Of a stretch of 64,000 nt of DNA, positions 1 through 9,034 are shown one piece after another (positions within the stretch are counted from its first letter, which is position 1; every line of letters begins with the position of its first letter). Under the pieces are notes generated by a model, which saw nothing but the letters and a program-made list of their open reading frames with translations, was not told where the DNA came from and did no database searches. Source of the stretch: CAYUQT01 sp964446835 (GTDB taxonomy: Bacteria; Planctomycetota; Phycisphaerae; UBA1845; JAFGLZ01); the NCBI GenBank assembly GCA_964446835.1, contig CAYUQT010000027.1:1-64000 (forward strand). Direction: 5' to 3'. A program made the translations under genes and the position numbers.

Positions 1-409
1 GGTGCCACGTGGGGGAAGAAGGTCGGGTGCGCCCGAGACGTGTGTGCGGGTCCTTGTCCATTTGAGGTGTGAGAGACTCGTGGCGGGATCACCGGGGGTG
101 GCCAGCTTCTGCATGACTGACACACCTATTCAGAGTAACAAACATCTTAGAGTTGTGTTGCCTGATCGCTGCGCCTCTTCGTTGAGACATCGCTTCAGAA
201 GACTTGCCAGAATTTTGTTAAGGAATCGCGTGCTCGGTTTCTCGCTGTAAGGGCGTTTTCAGTACTGAGAAGGGGTTCGTCGTGTACCACCTCTTTTTCT
301 ACGGAGACTTCAACATAAAGTCCGCCTAATGCTTAGTCGAAACTGGTGGTGGCGGCGTGATGGGTCACGACGCGAAATGGTACCGATCCGAAGAGGAGCT
401 TGGCGACGA
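1..409. other. Left-edge region without a supported gene
   Basis: I see no convincing coding sequence here. A short plus-strand reading frame at 2-250 has basic, low-complexity composition and no ribosome binding site. The stretch before the PilZ gene presumably carries its promoter, but I found no clear -35/-10 pair. Confidence 0.5.
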
Positions 410-802
410 ATGATCCTCTCACCCTTGGTCAAGAGTAGCGGGCCTGCTGATCGGCGTTCGGAACCCCGTTTGCGCTTCTCGTGGCAAATGTACTTCCAGC
501 ATTACGGTGATACGAGAGTCGAAGAAGGAAGAATGCTGGATATTTCCACTCGCGGAGCGGCCTTCCTGGTTCCGTTTGAATCGGACGTTTGGCCTGGGAA
601 GAAAGTGGCCGTACGGATCACGCATCCGATGATCTCGAACGGCATGTTCACCATTCAGAACGTGCGCCGGGAGGCCGAGGTTCTGAGGGTGGACACACAC
701 ACCACCGGTCGCAAGAGGGTGGCGGTTAGGCTGCTGGTTCCGCTGGACTATGACCCCGTTGGGGATAGTCCGGACCAGTTGGGTGGCGACACGGTTCTGT
801 AG
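410..802 (+). CDS. PilZ domain protein
   Basis: Likely a small c-di-GMP-binding PilZ protein of about 130 residues. It shows the two expected motifs: an arginine-rich RRSEPRLRF segment near the start (the RxxxR arm) and DISTRGAAF about 25 residues later (the D/N-x-S-x-x-G strand). A beta-rich remainder fits a PilZ barrel. I prefer the ATG at 410, preceded by AGAGGAG. An ATG at 329 would add a Trp/Arg-rich extension with no family counterpart. PilZ proteins often control exopolysaccharide export, which fits the convergent neighbour, a Wza-type exporter. The partner and ligand are inferred, not shown. Confidence 0.8.
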   Translation: MILSPLVKSSGPADRRSEPRLRFSWQMYFQHYGDTRVEEGRMLDISTRGAAFLVPFESDVWPGKKVAVRITHPMISNGMFTIQNVRREAEVLRVDTHTTGRKRVAVRLLVPLDYDPVGDSPDQLGGDTVL

Positions 803-982
803 AGGTGTGGCTGGTGGCTCCCTGCGTGCGGGTCGCTTGAGGGGTCAAGGGAGTGCCTGCGGCTAATCTGCCGCTTGAGAGGTCGATTCCGAGAGGCGTC
901 CCTCTTGTGGTCAGGGGGGACCCGGTCCTTTCGCGATGCATGTCCTTCCTGGTTCGGTCATCCCACCCTGGTCAGGTTCGGA

Positions 983-2212
983 CTACGGAGTAGACTGCTG
1001 CATTTGCGTGATATTCTGCAATGCGTTGTTCCGTGTGAGGTAGCCGAACGGATCGAAGGTGTCCTGCGTGCTGCCCCCGCCCGTCCCACCGTTTTGCGCC
1101 TGACGGGCATTGTTGTTGAGATAGTCCAGTCCCTCGACGTTGTAGTTCACGTTGGCAGTTAGCCCCACACCGGCTCTGAAGAAGATATTCCTATTGAACC
1201 AGTCCTGACACCGTGTCTCAAGCGTGTCGGGCACCCAGAGGATGTCGCCAGCAGCCAGTTCGATGTTGGGGTCCCTGCCGGTGGTCAGACGGTCCAGATT
1301 CAGCCTGACATGAACGTCGCGTCCGTCTGGCATTCGGCGGATGAGGGTTGCCTCTCTCGGGGTGACATCGACGCGCAGTCCCCCGGAGGCGGCGAGCGCC
1401 TGAAGAACCGTCATGGTCACCCCTTGGGGGTAGACCTGAGGTCGCGGCGCTGCGACGAGACCTCCGACGAAGATTGCATTGGGCGTGGCGGCATGGACGG
1501 TGACGATATCCCCCCGCTCGAGTGGAGGCAGGGTCAGCGAAGCCCGGAGTTGGTCCGGTTCGGTCAAGGTCAGAGTGACCTCTTCGCCGGGCCTGCGGAC
1601 ACGTTTGAGCGTCACTTTCCCGGAGGCGATGTTCGAGACGCCACCTGCTCCCACGATTGCATAGAGAAGATTTCGTTCGGTTCGGCGGAGTCGGATGAGG
1701 CCCGGGGCGGTGACGGCTCCTACAACGAGGACCTCGGTGTTGTCGGGGGCCATGACCTCGACGTGGATCAACGCTTCTCGAAAGATCTTGGGTGCATAGG
1801 CCTGCTGGATGGTCCGTTCGACGTCTTCCAGCGCCAGGCCAGCGACCTTGACCTTTCCGACCATGGGAAGCTCGACGTCGCCATCGCGATTGACACGAGC
1901 TTGCACGGAGGGCGTGGCTACCGGTTGGGCGACGGTGGTCAAGGTTACAATGAGGACGTCGGAGGGCCCCACATGATAGGGTTCGAGGAACCGGTCGGCC
2001 AACGTATCGGGTTGAGTTGTTTCCGGTTGGCTGGTCACCGGCTGAGTCGTTGAAGGTTGCGTGGAGGCGGGCTGACTGGTGGGCGACGCCTGCCGCATTT
2101 GCTGCTGCATGGCAAGGAATTCGTCCAGACTGATGCGGTGATCCGCACATCCCAGGAGGGGTACGATTACCCACAATGCAGCACAGAGCCCTACAATGGA
2201 CGGCGATTGCAT
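983..2212 (-). CDS. Wza-type polysaccharide export outer-membrane lipoprotein
   Basis: Outer-membrane or periplasmic channel component for capsule/exopolysaccharide export. The 409-residue product begins with a lipoprotein signal peptide ending VPLLGC (Cys22). A Gln/Thr/Pro/Ser-rich linker spans about residues 40-72, then comes a Poly_export domain starting near EPYHVGPSDVL. Two SLBB-like segments follow (around NTEVLVVGAVTAPG and NAIFVGGLVAAPRP). The tail from about residue 350 is Asn/Gln/Gly-rich and not family-typical. GGGGAG precedes the ATG by 8 nt. It stands alone, convergent with the PilZ gene and about 40 kb from its presumed inner-membrane partner, the BY-kinase/Wzz protein at 43056-45758. 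Confidence 0.92.
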   Translation of the reverse strand: MQSPSIVGLCAALWVIVPLLGCADHRISLDEFLAMQQQMRQASPTSQPASTQPSTTQPVTSQPETTQPDTLADRFLEPYHVGPSDVLIVTLTTVAQPVATPSVQARVNRDGDVELPMVGKVKVAGLALEDVERTIQQAYAPKIFREALIHVEVMAPDNTEVLVVGAVTAPGLIRLRRTERNLLYAIVGAGGVSNIASGKVTLKRVRRPGEEVTLTLTEPDQLRASLTLPPLERGDIVTVHAATPNAIFVGGLVAAPRPQVYPQGVTMTVLQALAASGGLRVDVTPREATLIRRMPDGRDVHVRLNLDRLTTGRDPNIELAAGDILWVPDTLETRCQDWFNRNIFFRAGVGLTANVNYNVEGLDYLNNNARQAQNGGTGGGSTQDTFDPFGYLTRNNALQNITQMQQSTP

Positions 2213-2734
2213 GGGATGGGTCTCCCCAAAAACAAACCTGCTTCTGATGCCAAGCGCTTCGGGCTGGATTCATCGCCCGAGCGACGGACGATCTACGGCG
2301 CGTCGGACTTCTCGGGACGTAGCTGGCGGTTCATGACGCTTGATTCTGAGGGAAGTCCGCCACGACACGGTATACCACCTTTTGCCGAGCCTCGCAAAGG
2401 TCAGCGAAGCCCCTCTACCGACGGGGATCGCTCTCCCGACCGCGCTTCGGTGAGGACACGCCGGCTTGGCAAGGTGCCCAACCTCAGTCTCATGCGCCAA
2501 CAACCGCTAAGGACCTCGCTCAGGTCTTCAGATTTCTAATCGGCAATTCAAGTCTTAACTCATTACTACGTCCGACGCAGCTACCTCTTGGGGTTGCGGG
2601 GTTCGGTCTCGAAAATCATGTGATGGAACGTCACACGGGCTCCCCTTCAGGCATCAAAGGATTTGAGCAGACTTCTGTGATTGCCCTACTTCAAATCGTT
2701 GCCGGGGATAATCGGCTCGTGAGGCGGGAGCATT
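2213..2734. other. Intergenic region upstream of the export lipoprotein and small ORF
   Basis: This divergent spacer should hold the promoter of the Wza-type gene on the minus strand. It becomes AT-rich toward 2540-2760. Reading frames on both strands in 2270-2540 lack ribosome sites and recognisable protein character. I see no RNA gene. Confidence 0.45.
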
Positions 2735-2905
2735 ATGGCGACACAGATCATGCTACATAGCTACAATTATTTGGATCGTGTTTTTACACGAGGACAATTT
2801 GATTTAGTAAAGTCTATCAAGAATTATCTTGACAGAGGACTTGTAGTCAGCGACAATTTGGAGTACAGGCTGGGGCAAGCTGGAGTTCAAGCTCCCTCGT
2901 CCTGA
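2735..2905 (+). CDS. Possible small protein, 56 residues
   Basis: A short plus-strand frame starts at an ATG preceded closely by GAGGCGGGAG, a strong ribosome site. It encodes 56 residues beginning MATQIMLHSYNYLD and ending in TGA. The middle is charged and looks helical (FDLVKSIKNYLDRGLV). It has no signal peptide or membrane segment. It ends 18 nt before the next secreted-protein gene, so the two could be cotranscribed. I do not recognise a family. The alternative is that this AT-rich stretch is only the promoter and leader of the gene at 2924, since a good -35/-10 pair lies inside it. Confidence 0.4.
   Translation: MATQIMLHSYNYLDRVFTRGQFDLVKSIKNYLDRGLVVSDNLEYRLGQAGVQAPSS
2829..2857 (+). 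promoter_or_regulatory. Predicted sigma-70 type promoter
   Basis: TTGACA (2829-2834) and GACAAT (2852-2857) are separated by exactly 17 bp. The -35 is perfect and the -10 matches 4 of 6. It would give a leader of about 60 nt before the secreted-protein gene at 2924. It overlaps the possible small ORF. Confidence 0.45.
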
Positions 2906-2923
2906 AGTGTGAGGTCTTTGTAG

Positions 2924-3523
2924 ATGCGCTTTGTGTACGGGACGATTCTCGTCTTGTCTTCTCTGACTGCGGCAGCCCATGCTGACCTTGGCGCTGCCTG
3001 TGTAGGGTTTGAGACTGCGCAGCTATCCCTCCAGGAGACTTCCACCGCCCAGCAAGTGCACAACGACCTTGGAGCCAAGGACTGGACGTCTCTGGCAGGA
3101 CTTCAAGCTGGCGACTGCTTGAATGGTTCATTCGCGCTGAGAGGTCGTTCTCTGGCGTTGCCCAAGGCTGAGAGTTCAACGCATGAAATCGTGCGGGAAC
3201 TTCCTCCTGACTCTGGAGGTGCCTCGCTGCTACTGCTGGGGCTTGGCACGCTTGGTCTGCTTCGGGCCGGTCGTCTGGCCAAGCAGGTGCACCTTGGAGA
3301 CGTGTCCGAATGGGTTCACACGGGCGGACCATGGCAGATCGGGAACGCTTTGGCGGTCGACCTTTCTTGCGATTGTGTCGATCTGCCGCTTTGTGTCTTT
3401 GAGCGGCCAAGTGAAGGGCTTCAGAAGATCTGTCGTGGATTGACCCACGAGCAGGTTTCCGTATTTCTCAAATCTCAGTGGTCGGTGAGGTCGTTGCCAG
3501 CCCGTGCTCCTCCCCTTCAGTGA
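2924..3523 (+). CDS. Secreted protein with LPPDSGG-type sorting signal and long cytoplasmic tail
   Basis: Product of 199 residues. It has an N-terminal signal peptide (cleavage probably after AAAHA), a polar segment of about 70 residues, then LPPDSGG at 93-99, a hydrophobic stretch (100-113) and Arg/Lys residues. This is the layout of exosortase signals of the PEP-CTERM/VPDSG class. The protein does not end there. About 80 further residues follow (beginning around HLGDVSEWVHTGGP), which would be cytoplasmic if the stretch spans the membrane. The processed part is very short for a surface protein. The exosortase at 9035-10030 is the obvious processing enzyme. Function of the mature domain is unknown. 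Confidence 0.65.
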   Translation: MRFVYGTILVLSSLTAAAHADLGAACVGFETAQLSLQETSTAQQVHNDLGAKDWTSLAGLQAGDCLNGSFALRGRSLALPKAESSTHEIVRELPPDSGGASLLLLGLGTLGLLRAGRLAKQVHLGDVSEWVHTGGPWQIGNALAVDLSCDCVDLPLCVFERPSEGLQKICRGLTHEQVSVFLKSQWSVRSLPARAPPLQ

Positions 3524-3627
3524 TCGTTTCGAACGGTTTGGTACGGACTTGACGTTGATCTGTTACCTTGTGATCTGGAAGCACAGCGTCGAGTCGAGTT
3601 AAAGAAACATCCTGTGGAAGGGAGATT

Positions 3628-4227
3628 ATGATGCGAAACGTATTACGCATAGCGGTGGTTGCCGGTGTTCTGGTATCAGGTGCCTATGCCGACATCACCT
3701 TTGATTTCAACGCGATCGCCCCCTACAAAGGGGACATGACGATTGGCAGTTACATGACCTCGGTGTATGGGTCGACCGTGACGACCGATGATGCTCTGAC
3801 GGGGTTGAACATTGAAGGATGCCCCTTCAGCACGAACTTCATCGGAACGAATCTGTTCAGTGCCGACAAGGCTTTCGACATCTACTTCGCGGATACGCCG
3901 ATCGAGGCCGCGAAGTTTGAAGGTTTTGTGTTCTTCCCGTCTTGCGATGCCGACTTCACGTTCAAGGCCTACAGCAACGGGGAACTGGTGGACACCTTCA
4001 GCCGCGACAACTGCATCGAGGTTTTCGACAGCGGTTGGCGGACGTTCTCGAAGCCGGTGGATCACCTGCGGTTCTCGGATGCAGGCTTCCATTTCGTCGG
4101 CATCGACGATTTGGTTGTAAGGCCCGGTGGTCAGGGCGGCCCCAGTGTTGTACCGGCTCCCGGTGCGGCCTTGTTGGGAGTGATCGGGCTGGGACTCGTT
4201 TCCACGCTGCGTCGTGGCAAGCGCTAA
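3628..4227 (+). CDS. PEP-CTERM-type secreted protein
   Basis: Product of 199 residues with a signal peptide (residues 1 to about 21) and a beta-rich domain. It ends in a C-terminal tripartite signal: VPAPGA at 175-180, a hydrophobic run at about 181-193, and terminal RRGKR. This is a PEP-CTERM variant with Ala-Pro in place of Glu-Pro, as often seen in Planctomycetota. The central domain resembles the small beta-sandwich domains of other such proteins but I cannot name a family. AAGGGAG precedes two adjacent ATGs (3628 and 3631). A strong hairpin follows the stop, so it is probably monocistronic at its 3' end. It is expected to be cut and anchored by the exosortase encoded 5 kb away. Confidence 0.85.
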   Translation: MMRNVLRIAVVAGVLVSGAYADITFDFNAIAPYKGDMTIGSYMTSVYGSTVTTDDALTGLNIEGCPFSTNFIGTNLFSADKAFDIYFADTPIEAAKFEGFVFFPSCDADFTFKAYSNGELVDTFSRDNCIEVFDSGWRTFSKPVDHLRFSDAGFHFVGIDDLVVRPGGQGGPSVVPAPGAALLGVIGLGLVSTLRRGKR

Positions 4228-4264
4228 TCAGCTGTCGATCGCTCAGTTCTTAATGCACCCTTGG

Positions 4265-4301
4265 AAACGTCCTCCGGCTTGGTGCTGGAGGACGTTTCTT
4301 T
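4265..4301 (+). terminator. Rho-independent terminator
   Basis: An 11-bp perfect stem (AAACGTCCTCC at 4265-4275 paired with GGAGGACGTTT at 4287-4297) with an 11-nt loop is followed by CTTTG. It lies 38 nt after the stop of the PEP-CTERM-type gene and should end that transcript. Confidence 0.8.
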
Positions 4302-4505
4302 GTATAGAGAGGGTGTTTCGGTATTGTATCGTGCAGTATAGAGATGGCTCGGAAGAGAGGAGAGGGTCTCATCGCTCACCTTGGCGGATCCCGGGATTTT
4401 GGCGGACGTCGGCGGCACACGTGGGCGAAACGTGAAGGGTCTTTTCGCCTTGTGAGCGCGTGGGTGTGGTGATCAGGCGCACGGACCCATGAGGGGACAA
4501 CGAGT

Positions 4506-7500
4506 ATGGTGACTCGTCCAACCAGATCCGGAAAAGTCTCACTACGCTCGCTGATCATCGGCGCCGCGGTCTTTGTCCTTCTGGTGGCAGGGGGGTGGGG
4601 GTATCGACAATTCCGCAGGGAATCGCTGGCCAAGCAAGGCTTGGCGGACGGACGAGCAGCGATTCAGCGAAAAGACTGGTCGACCGCCTGCAAGTCGCTG
4701 GGCCTGTATCTGGCTCGCTATCCCAATGATGTTCGGGTGTTGAAAGATTACGCTCGAGCGCAGTTGCTGGTCCGTCCTCTTGGGCTGGAGAACGTTGGAT
4801 CGGCTCTGACAGCCTATCGCCAGGTGTTGCGGACCGATCCCAAGGATGTGGAGGTTTTCGACCCACTGGTCAGACTGTACTCAGACCTGGGCAATTTCAC
4901 AGAGGTCATCTACATTGCCGAGGCTCGCTTGAAGCAACTTCCGGATGATCCTAAGGCACTGGTCTGGCTTGCCAAGGGACAGATATCCCATCAGAAACTG
5001 GGGGAGGGTCGCAGTACGCTGTTGAGGCTTTTGTCCCGGCTCGACACCAGGCCCGACAAGCTTCCGGAATACGTCGAAGCATGCTGGCTGTTGGGAAACA
5101 TCGATCGTCAGAGCGAGACCGCCAAGACGCGAAGCGAGGCGATCGGGTGGCTTAATCGGGCCATTGACCATGATCCTGCATCCGCCGAAGCGATGGTGAA
5201 TCGAGCGCGCTTCATTCGAATGATTGCTCCGAGCGATGAGGCCGGGCTTCAGGCGGCGATGGCTGCCGCACGAAAGGACCTCGATCGAGCCGAACAGGCG
5301 GCTCCTGCCGATCCCCGGGTTCGTCTGCTGATTACCGAGGAGTGGATCGAGCACAACCAGCTCGACCGAGCGGGCGCGCAACTTCGGATTCTGTCGAGCT
5401 GGCCGTTGGACAAGATCGAGCCTTTCTTTCCCAGCCTGGATGATTGGGTTATTGCCAAGTTTCTCGTCTCGGCCCGGTGGGTGATTCGCCGGGGGACCTA
5501 TCCGGAGGGCATTGCGCTGGCCGACGAGATTCTGGCCCTGCTGAAATCGAAGGAGCAGCGGGTTCACGTTCTGCCGCCGGCTATCGAGCTCTACGTCGGG
5601 GCCAACAAGGTCGCCGTTGCGGAACGATGCCTTGATGAGTACCTGTCGACTATCGCCATGGGTGCTTCGGGCGCTCCCACGAATGATCTGGTGCCCTATC
5701 TTCGGGGGATCGTTGCCCAGGCCCGGGGCAACCCCTATGAAGTCATCAATGTGGTCGAGCCTGCCGCGCAGAGGAGGCCGCATCCTCTCTTCTGGAGACT
5801 GCTGATAGAGGCCTACAGCCAGACGGGACAAAGCCGAAGAGCTGTCGCAGCCATGAAGGAATACCTTCGCCTGAAGCCGTCGGATCTTCAGATGACGATG
5901 CGGCTGTCCCGACAGTATCTCCGGCAGGGTGACTATGCCAAGGCGTTTGAAGCGGCGCGGCTGGCCGAGGCATTGGATCCCACGGACGTGGCGGTGAGGT
6001 TACTGCGGCTGGGAGCAACGCTGTCGGCCGTCGGTGAACGAGGAAGCACGACCACTGCCGCAACGAGTCGACCCGGACTGCAGTCTGTGTTGTCGGAGCT
6101 CGCCGCGCTTCGCAAGGCCCATCCCGATCGCACCGAGATTCGTGTGATTCTTGCCGCCTTCGCGATGGAACAGGGCCAAGCCGAACAGGCCGAGCGGGAA
6201 CTCAAGCTTGCGATTCAGGAATGCAAGGACACGTTCAGCGCCGAACTTCAACTGGCTCAGCTTTACATCAGAATGAACCGCCGAGCAGATGCTATCGAGG
6301 TGGCCCGAACAGCCTGCAAACGGAATTCCAAGATGCCGACCTCCTGGTCATTCCTGGCTGAGTTGCTGCAGGAGGATCAGCGATATGCCGAAGCCCAGGC
6401 CACACTGAAGAGCGGAATCGCTTCGGTCGAAGATGCCTGGGCCAAGCGAGACCTGTCGATCGCTCGGGCCACATTGGCCATGCAGGCTGGCAATCGTGCA
6501 GACGCCATTGCCCTGCTGAGAGATCTGGCGTCAAAGGACAAGCAGGACATTCGCGCCCACTCGATGCTGCTGAGCGTTTCGGAGGTCCTTCGCGACACAC
6601 CTACCGCCCAGAGACTGGTCGATGAGATTCGCCTGGTTCAGGGTGAGACCGGCTTGTTGTGGCGTCTTCACCAGGCGGCCCTATGGCTGGCGGGCGACGA
6701 ATGGCGATCTCGGCAGAAGGATGTTATCACCTTGTTGGAGCGGTGTATCGAGGGTGATCCACAGTGGTCCTCGCCCGCCCTGTTGCTCGGTCAAACCTAT
6801 GAACGTCTCGACAACCTCAGTCAAGCTGAGGCGATCTATCGCCGAACCTTGTCGGCCAATTCATCCGCCGTCGAGATCGCCGATCGCCTGACGATTTTGC
6901 TGGACAAGCAGCGACGGTTCACAGAATCCAATCAAGTATTGGATCAGCTCCGGATCAACCCCGCGATACTGAACACCCGCCGAGTGCGAACCGCAATCGG
7001 TGCGGGGGATCTGGACCGCGCGATTGACGAATTGAAGGACCAGATTGCCCGACAGGCCAAAGATGTCAGTTCACGGATTCTGTTAGCTCGCCTGGTCTAT
7101 CGACACAAGAAGGACCTTGCCCTGGCCATGAAATACCTGGATGAGGCCGAAGCGATCACCCCGAAATCGATCGACGTCCTGGCCGCTCGGGTGTCCATCC
7201 TCAAAGCGGAAGGACGAAACGCAGAGGCTCGACAGCGTCTCGATGCGGAGGTCAAGCGCAGCAACGCGTTCGAAGCCCACCTCCTGCGTGCGGCCTATCT
7301 GGCGGCCATGGGAGACAATTCCGCCGCGGAGAAGGCCTATCTCGAGTTGGCACCGCTCGGCAAGAATGGACAGGGATATGAACTGTTGGCCAGGTTCTAT
7401 CTGGATACGAATCGACTGAACGACGCCATTGTTGCCTGGGAGAAGGGGCTGACCGCCAGTCCGGACGACACATCCATTCAAAGAGGGCTCACCAGAGCCC

Positions 7501-8927
7501 TTCTGACGAGAGATCAACCCGCCGATCGCCAACGGGGCCTCGTGATGCTGGCGGCGTTGGAGAAACGGTTCAAGGAAGACCCGGAACTGCTGTGGATCCG
7601 CGCGGCGACCCTGCTCAAGGAAGGCTCCGGAGAGGCTACTCGAAAGGCGCGGGCCTTTCTGGAGCGAGTGGTTCAGCTGGAACCGAGATCGATCGAGGCC
7701 CAACTTGCACTGATCCGAATTCTCATGGAGCAGGGCGACTACACTGCCGCCCGCGATCAGGCCATTCGGTCACTTAGCGCCAATTCGAACGACGCCCGGC
7801 TCATGTTGGCCAGGGGGAAGGCTGAAAGGGCCCTGAAGAATTGGCAGATGACTCGTGAGATGGCCAATGCCGTTTTGGCTGACGATCCGAACAGTATCGA
7901 GGCACGTGAGTTGTTTGCCCAGGCGGCTATCGGGTCGGGCGACTCCCGGACCATCGATGGGGCTCTGACGACGATGAAAGACGTCGCCGATATTTCGAGC
8001 GATGATCGCATTCAGATAGCCAACGCGATGCTGATCAACGCCCAGGGACGAACCGACGAGGCTATCCGCAGACTGGAGGCCTATGGACAGACGGATCAGG
8101 GTAAACGAAGTGTTGACACGTTCCTCACCTTGGCCGAGCTCTACCGTACCAAGTCGGATTCGGCCGCATGGGCCCGCCAGATCGATCGAGCCGAGGCTTT
8201 GGCCCCCAATTCGCCGGCCGTTGCGACTGCACGGACCATCTGGCTTGCCTCGAGCAGGCAATTTGACAAGCTTGAGAGGGCTATCGAAGACTACCGTCGG
8301 AGGAACCCGACCGATTTGCGGACGGTTGTCGTCGGGGCAACGGCATTGGCCTCATCGGGTTCGAAGGACCATCTTCTCAAAGCTCAGGAGTTGTTCGAGG
8401 CGGTGGTGGCCGCCGATCCGACTCAGGTCGATGCCCAACTGGGTTTGGGTGCGGTGATCTATCACAGAGGCGATCTGGATCTGGCTGAGAAGATGTACCG
8501 GAAGGCCTTGGAGCTTTCGCCGGGCAATGTCCGCGCGATGAACGACCTGGCCTGGGTTCTGGCGGACGGGAAACGGGACTATCGGACGGCGCTGGAACTG
8601 GTGGACAAAGGCGTACGGATGGCCCCTGCGGATGCCAATCTTCGGGACACACGTGCCAAGATTCTCTGTCAGTTGCCTGGTCGCCTTTCGGAGGCGAGAG
8701 AGGAATACGCCCGTAGCGTCGAATACAGCGCACCGAACAGTCGGGCTCGGGTCAAGGCACTGTACCGACTGGGCGGCGTCTGCAGGCAGTTGAAAGATGA
8801 GGTTCAGGCGAGAAAGAGCTTCCAGGCCGCCATCGAGATGGACCGGAAAGTGGGAGCGCTGACTCCGGAAGAACGGGCGGACATCGCCAAGACGCTCGGC
8901 ACGGCACCCGAAGCCAAGCAGGGCTGA
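4506..8927 (+). CDS. Giant membrane-anchored TPR protein, PrsT-like
   Basis: Product of 1473 residues. One N-terminal membrane helix (about residues 14-33) and a basic start anchor it. The rest is almost entirely tetratricopeptide repeats, seen as recurring A-x-x-x-Y/L-x-x-A-L-x-x-x-P patterns to the C-terminus. TPR proteins called PrsT, typically under 1000 residues, accompany XrtA exosortase/PEP-CTERM loci. This one occupies the same neighbourhood but is much longer. It probably faces the periplasm and acts as an assembly scaffold for polysaccharide synthesis or export. GAGGGGACA precedes the ATG at good distance. It converges with the exosortase gene. Confidence 0.8.
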   Translation: MVTRPTRSGKVSLRSLIIGAAVFVLLVAGGWGYRQFRRESLAKQGLADGRAAIQRKDWSTACKSLGLYLARYPNDVRVLKDYARAQLLVRPLGLENVGSALTAYRQVLRTDPKDVEVFDPLVRLYSDLGNFTEVIYIAEARLKQLPDDPKALVWLAKGQISHQKLGEGRSTLLRLLSRLDTRPDKLPEYVEACWLLGNIDRQSETAKTRSEAIGWLNRAIDHDPASAEAMVNRARFIRMIAPSDEAGLQAAMAAARKDLDRAEQAAPADPRVRLLITEEWIEHNQLDRAGAQLRILSSWPLDKIEPFFPSLDDWVIAKFLVSARWVIRRGTYPEGIALADEILALLKSKEQRVHVLPPAIELYVGANKVAVAERCLDEYLSTIAMGASGAPTNDLVPYLRGIVAQARGNPYEVINVVEPAAQRRPHPLFWRLLIEAYSQTGQSRRAVAAMKEYLRLKPSDLQMTMRLSRQYLRQGDYAKAFEAARLAEALDPTDVAVRLLRLGATLSAVGERGSTTTAATSRPGLQSVLSELAALRKAHPDRTEIRVILAAFAMEQGQAEQAERELKLAIQECKDTFSAELQLAQLYIRMNRRADAIEVARTACKRNSKMPTSWSFLAELLQEDQRYAEAQATLKSGIASVEDAWAKRDLSIARATLAMQAGNRADAIALLRDLASKDKQDIRAHSMLLSVSEVLRDTPTAQRLVDEIRLVQGETGLLWRLHQAALWLAGDEWRSRQKDVITLLERCIEGDPQWSSPALLLGQTYERLDNLSQAEAIYRRTLSANSSAVEIADRLTILLDKQRRFTESNQVLDQLRINPAILNTRRVRTAIGAGDLDRAIDELKDQIARQAKDVSSRILLARLVYRHKKDLALAMKYLDEAEAITPKSIDVLAARVSILKAEGRNAEARQRLDAEVKRSNAFEAHLLRAAYLAAMGDNSAAEKAYLELAPLGKNGQGYELLARFYLDTNRLNDAIVAWEKGLTASPDDTSIQRGLTRALLTRDQPADRQRGLVMLAALEKRFKEDPELLWIRAATLLKEGSGEATRKARAFLERVVQLEPRSIEAQLALIRILMEQGDYTAARDQAIRSLSANSNDARLMLARGKAERALKNWQMTREMANAVLADDPNSIEARELFAQAAIGSGDSRTIDGALTTMKDVADISSDDRIQIANAMLINAQGRTDEAIRRLEAYGQTDQGKRSVDTFLTLAELYRTKSDSAAWARQIDRAEALAPNSPAVATARTIWLASSRQFDKLERAIEDYRRRNPTDLRTVVVGATALASSGSKDHLLKAQELFEAVVAADPTQVDAQLGLGAVIYHRGDLDLAEKMYRKALELSPGNVRAMNDLAWVLADGKRDYRTALELVDKGVRMAPADANLRDTRAKILCQLPGRLSEAREEYARSVEYSAPNSRARVKALYRLGGVCRQLKDEVQARKSFQAAIEMDRKVGALTPEERADIAKTLGTAPEAKQG

Positions 8928-8981
8928 AGCCTCTCCGGACGCCTTTACGTCAGCATGTATCTGCCGATGATGACTTCGCGA

Positions 8982-9024
8982 AAGCCGCTGTTCCCGGGGG
9001 GGTATACTGATCGTGCAGCGGCTT
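8982..9024. repeat. Inverted repeat in convergent gap
   Basis: AAGCCGCTG (8982-8990) and CAGCGGCTT (9016-9024) form a perfect 9-bp inverted repeat with a 25-nt loop between the convergent TPR and exosortase genes. Its position fits a bidirectional transcription end, but there is no T-run on either strand, so I call it only a repeat. Confidence 0.4.
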
Positions 9025-9034
9025 CGGGACCTTG

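Noticed and set aside
2..250. 82-codon plus-strand frame at the left edge
   Set aside because: No ribosome site, basic low-complexity composition and no family resemblance.
3549..3577. TTGACG-17-GATCTG as a promoter of the PEP-CTERM-type gene
   Set aside because: The -10 half is too weak to support it.
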